Assembly: GCA_963576725.1 (NCBI GenBank)
Contig: OY755241.1
Coordinates: 73,358,999-73,422,998, forward strand
DNA: 64,000 nt
Direction of reading: 5' to 3'
Origin: Azorinus chamasolen
Taxonomy: Eukaryota; Mollusca; Bivalvia; Cardiida; Solecurtidae
Each line of letters opens with the position of its first letter. The first letter of the stretch is position 1. The notes under the pieces are model-generated. The model ran no database searches, was not told the DNA's origin, and saw nothing but the letters and a program-made list of their open reading frames with translations. The position numbers were made by a program, and so were the translations under genes. Positions 61,484 to 64,000 of this stretch are shown here, piece by piece.

Positions 61484-62385
61484 GTGAGACGTAAAATTAA
61501 GTTTTTCCTTTTCTTTATTCTTTTTAATGTGTCTAAATTCAGGAGTAGACTTGTAAAAATGTGCAACGATTTTAAGTCTGGTCCTAACATAAAACAACAT
61601 AAACTTTCTACTTTGTACTGGATTCCGAAACTACATAAAAACCCTTATAAGTCGCGTTTTATTGCCAACTCTAGCTGTTGTACCACTACTAAATTATCTA
61701 TACTTTTGACGTCCTGTCTTACTACGATCAAAGAACATGTTAAACGCTACTGTGATAAAATATATGAAAATTCTGGTATTAATGTTTTTTGGTCCATAAA
61801 AAATTCAAATGATGTTTTAACAAAACTTGAAAATGAACAGTATAACATTTCTTTACTGAGCTCTTATGATTTCTCTACACTCTATACTACTCTACCTCAC
61901 CATCTTATAAAGGATAGACTTATTAAATTAATAGAAAAAACCTTTGCCAGAGAAAACAAAATGTTCATTGCTTGTAATGTTCAACGTTCATTCTTTTCGA
62001 ATTCAGAAGTTGAACATTACACAATGTGGACTTGCCTTGATGTTTGTAGATCTCTTACCTTTCTTTTAGATAATATATTTGTGCGTTATGGAGATACCAT
62101 ATATCGTCAAGTTGTTGGTATACCCATGGGTACAAATTGTGCCCCTCTTGTTGCAGATTTGTTTTTGTATTGCTACGAGAGGGATTTTATGCTTAGCTTA
62201 AAACCTGATACACAGACCGATATTGTGAATGCTTTTAATAAAACTTCAAGGTATTTAGACGATATTTTGAATTTAGATAATCCTTATTTTGATACTATGG
62301 TTTCTTCAATCTACCCAAAAGAACTGTCTTTAAACAAAGCTAATCAATCTGACATTAATGCTTCATTTTTAGATTTGAATGAATG
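61484..62385 (+). pseudogene. Penelope-like reverse transcriptase fragment, cut by a LINE insertion
   Basis: Three hundred open codons; recognisable reverse transcriptase begins about residue 20. Visible motifs: LYWIPKLHKNP (residues 44-54, the KLHK signature), SSYDFSTLYTTLP (126-138, motif A, Asp129), QVVGIPMGTNCAPLVADLF (209-227, motif B) and SRYLDDIL (255-262, motif C). KLHK plus LYTTLP plus PMG fits Penelope-like elements better than LINEs, but this assignment is from memory of the family. The frame ends at ASFLDLNE, just where related proteins run on from a conserved FLDL, because a GAAT-tailed LINE 3' end is inserted there. The finger region and any GIY-YIG domain are absent. The first ~20 residues are probably not original coding sequence. 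Confidence 0.68.
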
Positions 62386-63184
62386 AATGAATGAATGGTG
62401 TTTTACGGCCCATCGACACTGATGGTCATATAGAGCCGAATAAATAATGTAAATAAATCTATATGATGAAACCAAATAAAAACAATCTCACTTCTAGATT
62501 ATGTAAATGTCAGTCCCGATCAACAGGATTGTAAAGAAAATAAGGACAAAACATAATCGACATTCTAAAAATATAGCTTTTAAATTTTAGAATATATATT
62601 AATGGCTTTTAAAAAATCAAATATTTTTGGTATTTCTACCAGCTCAAACAGTTCCCTCAGGGAATCTGCTTGAAAGAACCTATCTCTGATTAAGATTAAA
62701 TCAGGACATTCAATGAGAATGTGCTGAATTGAATAAGGCTCAAAACAAAATAAACATTCAGGTTGAACTTCGCCTTTCAGTAAAAATGAATGAGTTAAAA
62801 AAGAATGTCCAATTCTTATTCTGGCCAATACGACCTCATCACGCCGAATTGGCAAGCATGAACACAAATGTTCACCTAAAATAGGTTTAACAGCATGGAG
62901 CTTGTTATGAATTTCCTCATTCCAAGACTCCTGCCATTTATATAGAATATGTCTAGTAATTTGTGGTTTGAAATCCGAATACGGTAATCTCATATCAGAT
63001 TCAGGCGATTCAAGCGCAGACTTCGCTGCAAGGTCCGCCCTCTCGTTGCCCTGTATTCCACAATGACTAGGTATCCAACAAAATATTACATCTTTTGAAT
63101 TAGACATTTCATGGTATTTTAAAACAAGTTTTTTAATAAGAACATTTTTTGTAGAACATTTACTCAGAGATTGTAAAACAGAAA
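62386..63184 (-). pseudogene. LINE 3' end, RNase H and CCHC C terminus (copy 1)
   Basis: The minus strand codes the C-terminal part of a LINE ORF2. It contains the RNase H segment CWIPSHCGIQGNERADLAAK, a linker, LARIRIGHSFLTHSFLL and a zinc-knuckle-like CLFCFEPYSIQHILIECPD, ending at TAA (62580). A 3' UTR of about 180 bases and a tail of ATTC repeats follow. The reverse transcriptase domain is missing (5' truncation). The apparent start MSMGRKTPFIHSFI is not native: it is read from the 3' UTR and ATTC tail of the adjoining copy. The RNase H type and terminal tetranucleotide tail fit I/Jockey-like LINEs. Confidence 0.82.
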
Positions 63185-64000
63185 GAATGAATGAATGAAT
63201 GAATGGTGTTTTACGGCCCATCGACACTGATGGTCATATAGAGCCGAATAAATAATGTAAATAAATCTATATGATGAAACCAAATAAAAACAATCTAACC
63301 AAATAAAAACAATCTCACTTCTAGATTATGTAAATGTCAGTCCCGATCAACAGGATTGTAAAGAAAATAAGGACAAAACATAATCGACATTCTAAAAATA
63401 TAGCTTTTAAATTTTAGAATATATATTAATGGCTTTTAAAAAATCAAATATTTTTGGTATTTCTACCAGCTCAAACAGTTCCCTCAGGGAATCTGCTTGA
63501 AAGAACCTATCTCTGATTAAGATTAAATCAGGACATTCAATGAGAATGTGCTGAATTGAATAAGGCTCAAAACAAAATAAACATTCAGGTTGAACTTCGC
63601 CTTTCAGTAAAAATGAATGAGTTAAAAAAGAATGTCCAATTCTTATTCTGGCCAATACGACCTCATCACGCCGAATTGGCAAGCATGAACACAAATGTTC
63701 ACCTAAAATAGGTTTAACAGCATGGAGCTTGTTATGAATTTCCTCATTCCAAGACTCCTGCCATTTATATAGAATATGTCTAGTAATTTGTGGTTTGAAA
63801 TCCGAATACGGTAATCTCATATCAGATTCAGGCGATTCAAGCGCAGACTTCGCTGCAAGGTCCGCCCTCTCGTTGCCCTGTATTCCACAATGACTAGGTA
63901 TCCAACAAAATATTACATCTTTTGAATTAGACATTTCATGGTATTTTAAAACAAGTTTTTTAATAAGAACATTTTTTGTAGAACATTTACTCAGAGATTG
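63185..64000 (-). pseudogene. LINE 3' end, RNase H and CCHC C terminus (copy 2, runs off the window)
   Basis: Near-identical tandem copy of the preceding element, offset 808 bases, with the same RNase H and zinc-knuckle coding sequence ending at 63407. It differs by one 19-base duplication (aaccaaataaaaacaatct) in the 3' UTR. Its own GAATGAAT tail abuts the 5' truncation point of copy 1. The element continues beyond position 64000, so its 5' extent is unknown. Confidence 0.82.

Noticed and set aside
61484..61540. First 20 residues (MRRKIKFFLFFILFNVSKFR) as a native N terminus
   Set aside because: Low-complexity, and homology to reverse transcriptase starts after it; the true 5' part is missing.
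63180..63227. N terminus MSMGRKTPFIHSFILS of the 215-codon LINE frame
   Set aside because: Read from the 3' UTR and ATTC tail of the second LINE copy, not a native start.

Overview
This window looks like repeat-saturated, AT-rich animal nuclear DNA, most likely from a bivalve mollusc. The main reasons are the bivalve-style pearl/HINE elements (diverged ~110-230 bp core repeats, an ACGG/ACAG microsatellite and a G/C-rich 3' hairpin), very many short palindromic MITEs, tRNA-headed SINE-like repeats, LINE and Penelope-like remnants, and spliced minus-strand coding exons. Nothing bacterial or plasmid-like is present. The species is not determined.

Host gene. One gene can be assembled by eye on the minus strand. 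The exons, in order of transcription, are 33881-33825 (ATG, hydrophobic N terminus), 27903-27864, 21330-21219, 16169-15388 (a 782-base exon coding a proline-rich, acidic, then basic region) and 12530-12439 (stop codon in one frame). A possible last exon lies at 1483-1440. Splice phases agree at every junction of the first four exons, and the predicted protein is about 349 residues. I do not recognise the family. All other protein-coding sequence in the window comes from transposable elements: a broken Tc1-type transposase (30125-31115), a LINE C-terminal remnant (51562-52195), a Penelope-like reverse transcriptase (61484-62385) and two tandem LINE 3' ends carrying RNase H (62386-64000).

Mobile and repeat landscape. 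Five short palindromic element families recur. TTAA-1 has TTAACCCTTTACTCCAT ends and the stem CAGAGTAGACCCAGATCAGA. TTAA-2 has TTAACCCATTCCCTCATAGG ends and the stem AAACCATTGTGATAAATAG. TTAA-3 has TTAACCCTTTCCCTGTTCTA ends and a GTGAAAACACGTTTATA end. TA-1 has CAGTAAAACC ends flanked by TA. Family D has the palindrome AAACAGTTTGGATCC. The three TTAA families have CCC-type termini and TTAA flanks, as piggyBac-derived MITEs do; TA-1 resembles a Tc1/mariner-derived MITE. Several have expanded internally into minisatellites. About a dozen HINE/pearl-like elements make up most of the remaining long non-coding stretches.

Region by region: 0-6.6 kb MITEs and HINEs; 6.8-10.9 kb satellites with 67-bp and 40-bp units; 11-18 kb HINE, SINE, MITEs and exons 5 and 4; 19-24.3 kb tandem repeats, exon 3, a SINE and a pearl-like element; 24.4-29.8 kb MITEs, exon 2 and a 68-bp array; 30-33 kb Tc1 pseudogene, HINEs and a tRNA-like unit; 33.8 kb exon 1; 34-36.3 kb TIR transposon and TA-1 MITEs; 36.5-38.7 kb an inverted (head-to-head) satellite; 39-48 kb MITEs, a 2.6-kb TIR element inside a 60-bp satellite and a 103-bp array; 48-53 kb MITEs, a 53-bp array and a LINE remnant; 53-59 kb mostly unassigned with scattered MITEs; 59-64 kb HINEs, Penelope-like RT and LINE copies.
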